Positions 8,209 through 15,858 of a stretch of 22,629 bases of DNA are shown piece after piece; position 1 is the stretch's first letter; every line of letters begins with the position of its first letter. The notes beneath the pieces were generated by a model. That model saw only the letters and a list, made by a program, of their open reading frames with translations. It was not told the origin of the DNA and ran no database searches. A program made the translations under genes and the position numbers. This DNA is from HKCCE3408 sp039191215 (lineage in GTDB: Bacteria; Pseudomonadota; Alphaproteobacteria; Rhodobacterales; Rhodobacteraceae): NCBI GenBank assembly GCA_039191215.1, contig JBCCXT010000063.1, positions 1 through 22,629 of the forward strand. The letters are read 5' to 3'.

Positions 8209-9184
8209 GCGTTTCGGCCTCAAAACCCAAAGTCTTGGGGTCGAATTCATAATGCGCCCCGCAAAACTGGCAATCAGCCGTCACGATGCCGTCATCGGTG
8301 GTCATGTGGGCGATGTCGCGGGCTGAGTAGATCGACAGCGACTGGCGCACCTTTTCAGGCGCGCAGGTACAGCCGAACTCAACCGCCTGGGCATCGAATA
8401 CCCGCGGACCTTCTTCGTGAAAGAGCCGAACAAGCAGGTCGGTCGGCGCCACGTGCGGCCCGATCATCTCCAGCGGCTCAACCGTGTCGAGCAGCAAGTT
8501 GGCGCGCCGCCAATCCTCGCCGTCCTCATCGCCGAGGAAATCTTCGGCCGCCATTAGCCCGCCCTCACCCGATCCGCCTTCGCCCGGCCGTGGTGGCGCC
8601 TCCGGCATAAGCTGCAGCATCAAGCCGCCGGCACGCCACGTCTCACCCTCACCCGGCTCGGTCGATTTGCCAAAGCTCAGTTGGAACCGCGTGGGCAGCT
8701 GCTCAGATTGTGCAAAATAGGCCTCTGCGCAGTCTTTCAGAGCGTCGCCGGCGATTGGCGTGATGCCCTGATAGGGCGTCGTGCCTTCACCCTGATCGAT
8801 CAGGATCGCGAAATAGCCCTTGCCGACCTGCGGAAAGGCCGCGCCTTCCGATAGCCGTTCGCTGTCGAAGCTGGCAAAGGCCCGGATCCGCGCAGGTGAA
8901 CCGTCATCTGTCGGGGCGAAGTAATCGGTGGCGATCAGCCGGATGGGCCCGTCGCCGCGCAATTGCAGGGACAGTTTCCAGCGCAGCTTGATCGTCTGCC
9001 CGATCAGTGCCGTCAGCAGCGCCATCTCAGCCACAGCCGCCTCAACAGCGGCCGGGTAGTCATGCTGCGCGAGGATGCGGTCGAGCGTGCCATCAAGCCG
9101 CGCGACGCGGCCACGGATGTCCGAACGGTCGAGTTGAAACGGCAGGACGGTATCGTCCCAAGCTATCTTGGTCGTCAGTGTCAT
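8198..9184 (-). CDS. hslO: Hsp33 redox-regulated chaperone
   Basis: Holdase chaperone switched on when oxidants form disulphides in its C-terminal zinc centre. A protein of about 328 residues; the four zinc cysteines are C272, C274, C305 and C308 (CTC ... CQFC). An N-terminal substrate-binding region starts near FQLDRSDIRGRVARL. Between the two domains (about residues 200-235) is a Gly/Glu/Asp-rich stretch, GEGGSGEGG followed by EDFLGDEDGEDW, that makes it longer than the roughly 290-residue E. coli protein. The ATG at 9184 has GGGGAAG just upstream; an earlier in-frame ATG (9205) has no such site. It is the first gene of the minus-strand run. Confidence 0.94.
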   Translation of the reverse strand: MTLTTKIAWDDTVLPFQLDRSDIRGRVARLDGTLDRILAQHDYPAAVEAAVAEMALLTALIGQTIKLRWKLSLQLRGDGPIRLIATDYFAPTDDGSPARIRAFASFDSERLSEGAAFPQVGKGYFAILIDQGEGTTPYQGITPIAGDALKDCAEAYFAQSEQLPTRFQLSFGKSTEPGEGETWRAGGLMLQLMPEAPPRPGEGGSGEGGLMAAEDFLGDEDGEDWRRANLLLDTVEPLEMIGPHVAPTDLLVRLFHEEGPRVFDAQAVEFGCTCAPEKVRQSLSIYSARDIAHMTTDDGIVTADCQFCGAHYEFDPKTLGFEAETRDT

Positions 9185-9222
9185 TGGGCTTCCCCGGATC
9201 GACATGTCAGATTTATCGCGCC

Positions 9223-9250
9223 GATATAGGAGGGCGTAAACCAATTGCAA
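9223..9250 (-). promoter_or_regulatory. candidate sigma70-type promoter for hslO
   Basis: On the minus strand TTGCAA (9250-9245) is followed after 16 bases by TATATC (9228-9223), about 40 bases upstream of the hslO start. Each hexamer matches 4 of 6 consensus positions, so this is only suggestive. No clear heat-shock sigma promoter was seen. Confidence 0.28.
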
Positions 9251-9307
9251 AACCACCCCGGGCTAGGGCAGATCGGCAATAGCCCGAAAGCGGACGGAAT
9301 AGCGGCA

Positions 9308-10540
9308 ATGAACATCCTGATCGTACATCAGAATTTTCCCGGCCAATACAAGCACATCGTGCAATGGCTTGGCGCGCGGGCAAAGGTTGTTGCCCTATCG
9401 CAGCGCGAGGCGCCGACTATTCCCGGCGTCACGCATATCCGCTATGCGCCACATCACAAACCCGCCGAAGGCAGCTACGCGCTCAGCCAGTACTGGGAGG
9501 AATGCGCCGGTGCGGGCTATGGCGCGGCGCGGGCGGCACAAAAGCTGAAAGACGACGGATTCGCGCCCGATCTGATTTTGGGACATATCGGTTGGGGGGA
9601 GTTGACGTTTCTCAAGCTCATCTGGCCCGAGGCACCAATTTTGGGATATTTCGAGTATTTCTACCTCGCCCGAGGCGGCACGGTTGGCTTTGATCCCGAA
9701 TACCCTGCCACAGAACACGCGCCGTTTATCATGCATGCGCGCAATTCGGTGAACTTCGCCAATATCCAAACCGTGGATCTGGGCATGTCGCCGACACGCT
9801 GGCAGCACGACACCTTTCCCGCCAGTTTCCACGACAAACTTTTTGTCTGTCACGACGGGATCCGCACCGATCAACTGGCCGCCGACCCTGGGGTCGCCCT
9901 GCCCTTGGGCCGCTTGCCAAAGCCTGTGACCCGCGCGGATGAGATTTTCACGTATATGGCGCGCAATATGGAGCCGGTTCGCGGCTTTCACACTTTCATG
10001 CGCGCCCTGCCGCAGATCCTCGAGGCGCGGCCCAATGCACGCGCCGTGGTTGTCGGTGGCAACGAGACCTCATACGGCAAGAAGGCCAGCGAAGAAGGCG
10101 GCTACCGCGCGCAGATGGAAAAAGAGGTGGGTGAGCGGATCGACTGGGACCGGGTGCATTTCATCGGTCGCGTGCCCTATGCCGATTTTTGCCGGGTGAT
10201 CCAGGTGTCGCGCTGCCATATCTATTTGACCGTGCCGTTTGTTCTATCCTGGTCGCTCTTGGAGGCGATGGCGATGGAGGCCACAATTGTTGCCGCCGAC
10301 GTGGCCCCGGTGCGCGAGGCGGTCGAGGATGGCAAGACCGGCATCTTGACCGATTTCTTTGACCCAGACGCGCTGGCCGCCAAAGTCTGCGACGTGCTTG
10401 CGCGGCCGGGCGATTACGCCCATCTGGGACCGGCCGCGCGGTCGCATGTTGTTGACGCCTACGATTACGAGACGCGCTGCCTGCCCGAACAGATCCGGCG
10501 CATGAATACGCTGCTGCCTGCCGCAAAGCAGTTGGCCTGA
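9308..10540 (+). CDS. glycosyltransferase family 4 protein
   Basis: A retaining GT-B glycosyltransferase of about 410 residues, probably transferring a sugar from an NDP-sugar onto a surface polysaccharide or lipid; donor and acceptor are unknown. The N-terminus MNILIVHQNFPGQYKH and the following block match the family-4 N-terminal group (Glyco_trans_4_3 type). The C-terminal domain has VHFIGRVPY, then LSWSLLEAMAMEATIVAAD with the usual Glu pair contacting the nucleotide sugar, then VREAVEDGKTGIL. The ATG at 9308 is used; an upstream in-frame start at 9245 lies in intergenic-looking sequence. No strong Shine-Dalgarno sequence is visible. It is divergent from hslO. Confidence 0.9.
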   Translation: MNILIVHQNFPGQYKHIVQWLGARAKVVALSQREAPTIPGVTHIRYAPHHKPAEGSYALSQYWEECAGAGYGAARAAQKLKDDGFAPDLILGHIGWGELTFLKLIWPEAPILGYFEYFYLARGGTVGFDPEYPATEHAPFIMHARNSVNFANIQTVDLGMSPTRWQHDTFPASFHDKLFVCHDGIRTDQLAADPGVALPLGRLPKPVTRADEIFTYMARNMEPVRGFHTFMRALPQILEARPNARAVVVGGNETSYGKKASEEGGYRAQMEKEVGERIDWDRVHFIGRVPYADFCRVIQVSRCHIYLTVPFVLSWSLLEAMAMEATIVAADVAPVREAVEDGKTGILTDFFDPDALAAKVCDVLARPGDYAHLGPAARSHVVDAYDYETRCLPEQIRRMNTLLPAAKQLA

Positions 10541-10599
10541 CAGGCCGCGTGCCGCCTTTGGGCTTGATTTGAACGGCCACCCGCGCCACGGTTTTTCCT

Positions 10600-10941
10600 A
10601 TGGTATTGCAGATCGGACCCGGCGCGCCGCAAAAAGCGCCAGATACCGTGGCCTTCGACCGGCGAGAGTTGGGGGTAATCTTGGGACTTTACGGACGCAT
10701 GGTCTCGGCCGGGGAATGGCGCGATTACGGGATGTCCTTCCTCAGCGACGTGGCCGTCTTCTCGATCTTCCGCCGCACAGCCGAAATGCCGATCTACCGG
10801 ATCGAAAAACGGCCAAAGCTGCAATCCAGGCAAGGCATGTATTCCGTCATAGGCATGGATGGGCGCATCCTCAAACGCGGCCAGGATCTCAGGACGGTGC
10901 TGCGCGTGTTGGAACGCAAGCTAATCCGCGCCGTGGACTAG
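10600..10941 (+). CDS. DUF2794 domain-containing protein
   Basis: A 113-residue protein of unknown function found mostly in alphaproteobacteria. Conserved core seen: VAFDRREL, LYGRMVSAGEWRDYG, FLSDVAVFSIFRR, YRIEKRP, ending in VLRVLERKL. It lacks signal peptide and membrane segments, so it is probably cytoplasmic. It lies 59 bases after the glycosyltransferase on the same strand and converges on the NlpC/P60 gene with a 13-base gap. The start has no obvious ribosome binding site. Confidence 0.88.
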   Translation: MVLQIGPGAPQKAPDTVAFDRRELGVILGLYGRMVSAGEWRDYGMSFLSDVAVFSIFRRTAEMPIYRIEKRPKLQSRQGMYSVIGMDGRILKRGQDLRTVLRVLERKLIRAVD

Positions 10942-10954
10942 CCCCGCACAAGCC

Positions 10955-11785
10955 TCAACTTAGCCTGCGGCGTGCGACAATGCCGCCCTCACCCTGGGCG
11001 GCGATGCGGGTAACCGCCTCGCGCAGCGGTTCATAGGCCACAGACATATGGTGGGCATTGGCATGCAAGATCATGTTTTCGTTCGCCATAATCCCAACAT
11101 GGCCGTCCCAAAATACCAGGTCGCCGCGGGCGAGCTCTTCGCTGCGATCCAATTCGCGGCCCAGAACCTCCAGCTGCTGGTCGCTGTCGCGCGGGCACGG
11201 CATGCCGCAAGCCAGGAACGCGGTCTGAATGAGGCCAGAGCAATCGATTCCCCAGCGGCTGTTGCCGCCCCAGAGATACGGCGTGCCAAGCAATAAATCG
11301 GCGACACCGACGGTGTCGCCATAGCGCACGCGCAGCGGCTGAAGATGTGCGGCGGGCACCCAATGGCCGGTATGGATGCGGCGATAGGCTTCACGCTCGC
11401 CCGTGACATGCACCGCCGAGCCGAAAAAGATCGACACATCGGGCGGCGCTTTCATGTCGGGGCGCGGGTAAAGATGTGTCGCCGGAGACGACACCCAATG
11501 GGTCGTGTCGACCGGCTCGGTCAGACCGGCAGAGGTGATATAGCCGACATAGCCGTCGCGTTCGGCCTGTCCGAATGCAACACCGTCTTTCGCCTCTAAC
11601 ACCAGGAAACGCTCTCCGAACAGCAACTGGCTGACGCGCGATCCGCCCGGCGCGTCCAGCATATTGGCCATCGGCTGCTGGATCATCGTCCAACGGCCTT
11701 CGACAAACCGATCCGCCGCGATATGGCCCTGAAGTGAGACATGGGCGACCCGGCCGTTAGCGGGAAGAATGCGCGGATCACTCAT
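10955..11785 (-). CDS. NlpC/P60-family cell-wall peptidase with N-terminal SH3-like region
   Basis: Cysteine peptidase of about 276 residues predicted to cleave peptidoglycan stem peptides or cell-wall-derived gamma-D-Glu-meso-diaminopimelate peptides. Catalytic motif WGIDCSGL gives Cys182; His229 in DGHVGIM and His241 in MILHANAHH complete the site. Two SH3-like segments occupy about residues 30-150, one ending in YVGYI and the other in GHWVPAAHL. No signal peptide is evident, which favours a cytoplasmic role in peptide recycling. The ATG overlaps the aminopeptidase stop (ATGA, 11782-11785), linking it to peptide degradation. Confidence 0.92.
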   Translation of the reverse strand: MSDPRILPANGRVAHVSLQGHIAADRFVEGRWTMIQQPMANMLDAPGGSRVSQLLFGERFLVLEAKDGVAFGQAERDGYVGYITSAGLTEPVDTTHWVSSPATHLYPRPDMKAPPDVSIFFGSAVHVTGEREAYRRIHTGHWVPAAHLQPLRVRYGDTVGVADLLLGTPYLWGGNSRWGIDCSGLIQTAFLACGMPCPRDSDQQLEVLGRELDRSEELARGDLVFWDGHVGIMANENMILHANAHHMSVAYEPLREAVTRIAAQGEGGIVARRRLS

Positions 11786-13167
11786 AAAGCCAAAACCTTC
11801 GGCAGCGCTGAATAGAGCGCACGCGCGCCCTGCATCACCCCGCCGACAGGCCGACCGGGCAGGGATGCCGCGCTCCAACCGTAGACGTCGAAATGCAGGT
11901 AGCGCGGATGCGCATCGGTGAAGCGGCGCAAGAAAAGCGCCGCGGTGATCGCCCCGGCCATGCCGCCTTTCGGGGCATTGTCCAAATCGGCAATCTTGGG
12001 CTCGATCATGGCCTCGTAGGGCGCGTGAAACGGCAGCCGCCAGACAGGATCAGCAGCCGGGCCGGCGGCTTCGCCCAACGCGGCGGCAAGCATGTCATCA
12101 CCGGTGAAGAACGGGGCCAGATCGCCACCCACGGCGACGCGCGCGGCCCCGGTCAACGTCGCCATCGAGACCAAAAGCTCCGGCGGGTCTTCGACCGCAT
12201 AAGCCAGCGCATCGGCCAGCACCAAGCGGCCCTCGGCATCGGTGTTGTTGATCTCTACGCTCAGGCCATTGCGGGCGCGGAAGATATCGCCGGGCCGGAA
12301 CGCATTGCCGGCAACCGCGTTTTCAACCGCCGGGATCAGCACACGTAGGCGGCACGGGATCGCGGCGGACAGAATCATTTGTGCCAGGCCCAGCACATTG
12401 GCAGCACCACCCATATCCTTCTTCATCAGGCCCATCGAGGCGCCGGGTTTGAGGTTAAGGCCGCCGGTGTCAAAACACACGCCCTTGCCGACAAGGGTCA
12501 GCACGGGGCCCTGATTGCCATGGGTGATTTCGATAAGCCGCGGCGCGCGGTCCGCTGCCCGCCCGACCGTGTGGATCAGCGGGAAATTCGCGTCGAGCAG
12601 GTCAGGGCCGATGATCACCTTGATGGTCGCGCCATGGGCCTTCGCAAGGGCGCGTGCGGCGGCCTCAAGCGCATCTGGGCCCATATCTTCGGCCGGGACG
12701 TTGATCAGATCGCGGGTCAGCGCCTCACCGGCGGCCAGTCGCTCAATCTCAGCCGGATCGATGCCATCGGGTGCGACCAGCTTGGCCCCCGGCACCGTTT
12801 GCTTGCGGTAGCGGTCAAAGCGGTAAAGCGACAGCAGATAGCCAAGTGCGGTTTCCGGCTCGACCGCGCTACTTAGCTGGTAGGTCGCGGCGGGCAGACC
12901 GGCGATGGCTGCCCCTATGGCGAAGCGCTTGCGCGCCCTGTCATGTGGCGCACCGGCCCCAACCAAAACCTTCGCCGCGCCGCCCTGCCCGTCGGGCAAG
13001 ACGCAGACCTGCGCCAGCGATCCGCGAAACCCCATGAACCGCGCCCAGTCCCCGTGTGCCGCAGGCAGGGCATCGAGAACGCTGTCCGCGGCGTCTTTCG
13101 CGACCAAGTCGATCGCAATTGCATCTGCATCGGGGGCGGCAAAGCTCAGGCCCATCGTGTCTCGCAT
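11782..13167 (-). CDS. M17 leucyl aminopeptidase family protein
   Basis: Dinuclear-metal cytosolic aminopeptidase that removes N-terminal residues from peptides; 461 residues. The metal and catalytic motifs VGKGVCFDTGGLNLKP (about 226-241), MKKDMGGAA (248-256) and the family signature NTDAEGRL (308-315) are all intact. The N-terminal domain is divergent, as usual in the family. Two starts are possible: the ATG at 13167, with AAGGGA touching it, or 13155, with the same motif 12 bases away; spacing is poor for both and the longer one is kept. It is cotranscribed with the NlpC/P60 gene, a pairing that suggests stepwise breakdown of murein peptides (inference). Confidence 0.93.
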   Translation of the reverse strand: MRDTMGLSFAAPDADAIAIDLVAKDAADSVLDALPAAHGDWARFMGFRGSLAQVCVLPDGQGGAAKVLVGAGAPHDRARKRFAIGAAIAGLPAATYQLSSAVEPETALGYLLSLYRFDRYRKQTVPGAKLVAPDGIDPAEIERLAAGEALTRDLINVPAEDMGPDALEAAARALAKAHGATIKVIIGPDLLDANFPLIHTVGRAADRAPRLIEITHGNQGPVLTLVGKGVCFDTGGLNLKPGASMGLMKKDMGGAANVLGLAQMILSAAIPCRLRVLIPAVENAVAGNAFRPGDIFRARNGLSVEINNTDAEGRLVLADALAYAVEDPPELLVSMATLTGAARVAVGGDLAPFFTGDDMLAAALGEAAGPAADPVWRLPFHAPYEAMIEPKIADLDNAPKGGMAGAITAALFLRRFTDAHPRYLHFDVYGWSAASLPGRPVGGVMQGARALYSALPKVLAL

Positions 13168-13250
13168 TCCCTTTTGGCGCTGCGCGCGACCTTAACGCGC
13201 GGGGCCGGGGCCGCAAGGGCGGTCAATGAGGAATGGCTGCCGCTAAAACC

Positions 13251-13634
13251 TCAGACGATTTGGTCGTCGAGGTCGAATATCGCGTGGATCGACCGGTCGC
13301 CGACGCGGTAGAGCCGCGCCAGCGTCGCGGCATAAGCCACCACGTCACCGCAATCGATGCAGGACCGCACGTCTGCGGCCACGCGCGCCAAGGTCGACAT
13401 GCCGATCCGGTCGGCGGCGTCGGCCAGCCGGTCAATCCGGCGCGCAACGACGGCGTCGTGCAATCCGTGATCCGCCGGTGTCAGATCGCGCAGGATCTCA
13501 CCGATCTCACCCAATGCCATCGCCGCTTCGCTTTCGGCCTGCACTTCGCCCTTTTCACGGCACAATTCTTCCAGCCGCCCGGGATCAAACCGCGCAACTT
13601 CTCTGAATTGATCCAACCTGACAGGGTCGTTCAT
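13251..13634 (-). CDS. conserved-looking hypothetical protein, 127 residues
   Basis: Not recognised. The protein appears almost entirely alpha-helical, acidic at the N-terminal half and rich in Ala/Asp/Arg. Amphipathic runs such as ARRIDRLADAADRIGMSTL and YAATLARLYRVGDRSIHAI resemble a helical bundle, loosely like an HPt domain, but I see no convincing phospho-His motif. It has one Cys pair (SCIDCG) and no signal peptide or membrane segment. The ATG at 13634 is preferred because GGAG lies seven bases upstream; longer starts at 13658 and 13664 lack a good site. It lies 83 bases upstream of the aminopeptidase on the same strand and is divergent from the carbonic anhydrase. Confidence 0.72.
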   Translation of the reverse strand: MNDPVRLDQFREVARFDPGRLEELCREKGEVQAESEAAMALGEIGEILRDLTPADHGLHDAVVARRIDRLADAADRIGMSTLARVAADVRSCIDCGDVVAYAATLARLYRVGDRSIHAIFDLDDQIV

Positions 13635-13765
13635 CCCGTCGCTCCAAAATCCAATCATCCACACACCCGGGCGCGAGGATGGTCAAACGCGGTGAAAAAT
13701 GCATTGATACCGCTCAATAAAACGTTTTCAAGTTGAACGACATCTTCGCTACTCAAAGGCCGCCG

Positions 13766-14410
13766 ATGCACCGCGTCAAAGCTTTGCCGCCCTATCTGGC
13801 TGAACGCTACCGTACCTGGACGGAGACGTCATTCGCCGAAAACCGGGCACATTTCCGCAAATTGGCCGATGAAGGCCAAAATCCGGGCGCGATGGTCATT
13901 GCCTGCTGTGACAGCCGCGTGTCCGTCGAGCCGGTATTTGGCCCCGGCCCGGGTGAGACCTTCATCCATCGCAATATCGCCAATCTCGTGCCGCGCCACG
14001 GATCGGGCGATCATGGCACCGGGGCGGCGATCGAATACGCGGTCAATGCGCTCAAAGTCTCGCATCTGATTGTCATGGGTCATTCCGGCTGCGGCGGGGT
14101 CAAGGGCTGCTGCGACATGTGCGAAGGGCGGGCGCCTGAATTGGACAAGCCCGGCGGGCATATTGGCCGATGGCTCGACGAGCTGCGCCCCGCCCATGCC
14201 CTTGTGGCCGATATCGGCGATCCCGACGCAAAGCTGACGGCCATGGAAAAAGAGGGCGTGCATGTCTCGCTTGAGAATCTCATGGGCTATCCGTTTGTCG
14301 CTGAGGCGGTCGATCAGGGCCGGCTGAGACTGCACGGTCTTTGGGTCGAGATCGGTGCGGGTGCCTTCGAAAGCTATGACGGCCATTTGAAACGCTTCAG
14401 CCCCGTGTGA
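13766..14410 (+). CDS. beta-class carbonic anhydrase
   Basis: Zinc enzyme interconverting CO2 and bicarbonate; 214 residues, cytoplasmic. The zinc and catalytic residues are Cys47-Asp49-Arg51 in CCDSRV and His106/Cys109 in HSGCGG, with the surrounding FIHRNIANLVP block of the family. The ATG at 13766 has AAGG seven bases upstream and gives the usual N-terminus MHRVKALPPYL; a TTG at 13733 would add 11 residues. The next gene on the same strand is an SbtA-type bicarbonate transporter, so the enzyme probably works on imported bicarbonate or balances the internal carbon pool. Confidence 0.94.
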   Translation: MHRVKALPPYLAERYRTWTETSFAENRAHFRKLADEGQNPGAMVIACCDSRVSVEPVFGPGPGETFIHRNIANLVPRHGSGDHGTGAAIEYAVNALKVSHLIVMGHSGCGGVKGCCDMCEGRAPELDKPGGHIGRWLDELRPAHALVADIGDPDAKLTAMEKEGVHVSLENLMGYPFVAEAVDQGRLRLHGLWVEIGAGAFESYDGHLKRFSPV

Positions 14411-14429
14411 CCCAATTGCCAAAAGCTAT

Positions 14430-14449
14430 GGCGGCCATACGATGCCGCC
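14430..14449 (+). promoter_or_regulatory. small hairpin in the carbonic anhydrase-sbtA spacer
   Basis: Perfect 6-base arms GGCGGC (14430-14435) and GCCGCC (14444-14449) enclose an 8-base loop, 20 bases after the carbonic anhydrase stop and about 45 bases before sbtA. There is no T-run, so it might be a weak attenuator, an mRNA-processing hairpin, or chance in GC-rich DNA. Confidence 0.25.
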
Positions 14450-14493
14450 CTGCCCCATTTGACGTTTCTGCACCTGCACATTAGGCCGCCGTC

Positions 14494-15474
14494 ATGGACG
14501 GCCTATTTACTCTTGCGATCGACAATCTGCTCTCGCCCATCATCTTGTTTTTTGGGCTGGGATTCCTTGCCGCCTTTGCTCGCTCCGATCTTTCCGTGCC
14601 CGAGGCCGTGGCCAAAGGCATGTCGCTTTATTTGCTTTTTGCGATTGGCTTCAAAGGCGGGGCAAGCGTGGCAGATCACGGCATTGACGGGCGGCTTATT
14701 GCGTCGCTTCTGGCTGGCACGGTGCTGTCGTTTTTGATCCCGTTCATCGCCTTTGCGCTGCTGCGCGTCATGAGCAATCTGTCAACCGTCGATGCCGCCG
14801 CGGTTGCGGCCCATTACGGCTCGATCTCGATTGTGACCTTTGTCGCCTCCAGCTCGGTGCTGGGCTCGGCGGGGCTTGATCCCGAAGGCTATATGGTCGC
14901 TGTGGCCGCCGTCATGGAAGCGCCCGCGATCCTGTCAGCGCTTTGGCTTGCAGCCCGGTCACAGGGCGGTGGCCGGATGGAGGCGGGCCTGATTCAGGAG
15001 ATCTTGCTGAACGGCTCCATCGTGCTGCTGGTGGGATCATTCCTGATCGGATTTGTAACCGGGGCCGAGGGGCTGGCGATGATCGCGCCTTTTATCGTCA
15101 CGCCGTTTAACGGTGTTTTGTGCCTGTTTTTACTGGATATGGGTCTGGTGGCCGGGCGTGGCCTGCGCTCGGCACGCGGCGATCTGCGGCCGCCGCTGCT
15201 GGCCTTTGGCGTGATCATGCCGCTGATCGGCGCGGCCCTGGGGCTTGTCGCGGGCATCATGATCGGGTTGAGCGCGGGCGGCGTGGCTTTGTTGATGACG
15301 CTTTCGGCGTCGGCATCCTACATCGCTGTACCGGCCGCGATGCGCGTGGCCCTGCCCGACGCCAACCCGTCGATCTACCTGACATTGTCCTTGGGTGTTA
15401 CATTCCCGTTCAACCTCACCATTGGGATCCCGCTATACCTAGCCATTGCCGGTGCCCTTGTAGCAGGAGGCTGA
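14494..15474 (+). CDS. sbtA: SbtA-type sodium-dependent bicarbonate transporter
   Basis: Inner-membrane protein of 326 residues with about ten transmembrane helices in two inverted halves. The family blocks are visible: LLSPIILFFGLGFLAAFARSDL near the N-terminus, FAIGFKGGASVA, AAHYGSISIVTFVA, GYMVAVAAVMEAPAI, and near the end SASASYIAVPAAMRVALPDA then ITLGVTFPFN-like SLGVTFPFNLTIGIP. Cyanobacterial members take up bicarbonate with sodium and are controlled by the PII-like SbtB. Here the sbtB homologue starts five bases after the stop and a carbonic anhydrase precedes it, so the role in inorganic-carbon supply is well supported by context. In heterotrophs it may feed carboxylases. Confidence 0.93.
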   Translation: MDGLFTLAIDNLLSPIILFFGLGFLAAFARSDLSVPEAVAKGMSLYLLFAIGFKGGASVADHGIDGRLIASLLAGTVLSFLIPFIAFALLRVMSNLSTVDAAAVAAHYGSISIVTFVASSSVLGSAGLDPEGYMVAVAAVMEAPAILSALWLAARSQGGGRMEAGLIQEILLNGSIVLLVGSFLIGFVTGAEGLAMIAPFIVTPFNGVLCLFLLDMGLVAGRGLRSARGDLRPPLLAFGVIMPLIGAALGLVAGIMIGLSAGGVALLMTLSASASYIAVPAAMRVALPDANPSIYLTLSLGVTFPFNLTIGIPLYLAIAGALVAGG

Positions 15475-15479
15475 ACAAG

Positions 15480-15731
15480 ATGCAGACCCATGACGCAAAA
15501 CGCGTCGAGATCATCATCGAAGCCGTGATGGAGCGGCGCCTGACCGAAGCCTTGAGCGAAGCCGGTGTGACCGGCTTCACGGTGCTGCCGGTTTTGGGTG
15601 GCTCTGGCCGTTCCGGGCAGTGGAGCCGTGAGGGCCAGGTTGGGCGCGCCGCGGGCATGGTGGCCGTCATCTGCCTAATCCGACCGGACCGGCTGGATCA
15701 GCTTCTGGACGCAGCTTTTGGCGTGGTCTAG
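15480..15731 (+). CDS. sbtB: SbtB-like PII-family regulator, truncated by an in-frame TAG
   Basis: PII-like signalling protein predicted to bind adenyl nucleotides and gate SbtA. A strong AGGAGG (15465-15470) sits nine bases before the ATG. The frame reads 83 residues, beginning KRVEIIIEAVMERRLTEAL, with a T-loop-like segment at about 38-58 (GGSGRSGQWS) and ICLIRPDRLDQLLDAAFGVV, then stops at TAG (15729-15731). Family members are about 100-110 residues. Translation beyond the TAG restores a typical family C-terminus, so the missing part is the last core strand. Expressed as written, it would be a PII fold without its final strand. No C-terminal redox CGPxGC-type extension is present. Confidence 0.85.
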   Translation: MQTHDAKRVEIIIEAVMERRLTEALSEAGVTGFTVLPVLGGSGRSGQWSREGQVGRAAGMVAVICLIRPDRLDQLLDAAFGVV

Positions 15732-15791
15732 CGGCACATTGGCGTGGTCAGCATCTCTGAGGCGCAAGTTTTGCGGGCTGAGCGCTTTTGA
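15732..15791 (+). pseudogene. in-frame C-terminal remnant of sbtB after the TAG
   Basis: Directly after the TAG, the same frame encodes RHIGVVSISEAQVLRAERF and then stops at TGA (15789-15791). This matches the expected PII-like C-terminal strand, and readthrough would give a 103-residue protein of normal family length. There is no frameshift, so a single substitution (for example GAG to TAG) explains the interruption. Alternatives are sequencing error or programmed readthrough. Confidence 0.75.
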
Positions 15792-15801
15792 GCGCAGGCT
15801 T

Positions 15802-15835
15802 TTGACATAAGCCCGTTTCGGCTGCAGGTTATACT
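15802..15835 (+). promoter_or_regulatory. possible promoter elements before the SRPBCC gene
   Basis: A perfect TTGACA (15802-15807) and a near-consensus TATACT (15830-15835) lie upstream of the SRPBCC start. The 22-base spacing is too long for a normal sigma70 promoter, so at most one of the two elements may be functional as seen. Confidence 0.22.
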
Positions 15836-15858
15836 TGCCGCAGACAAGGGAGAACGAG

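Noticed and set aside
13733..13765. TTG start adding 11 residues to the carbonic anhydrase
   Set aside because: The ATG at 13766 has AAGG at good spacing and gives the family's usual N-terminus.
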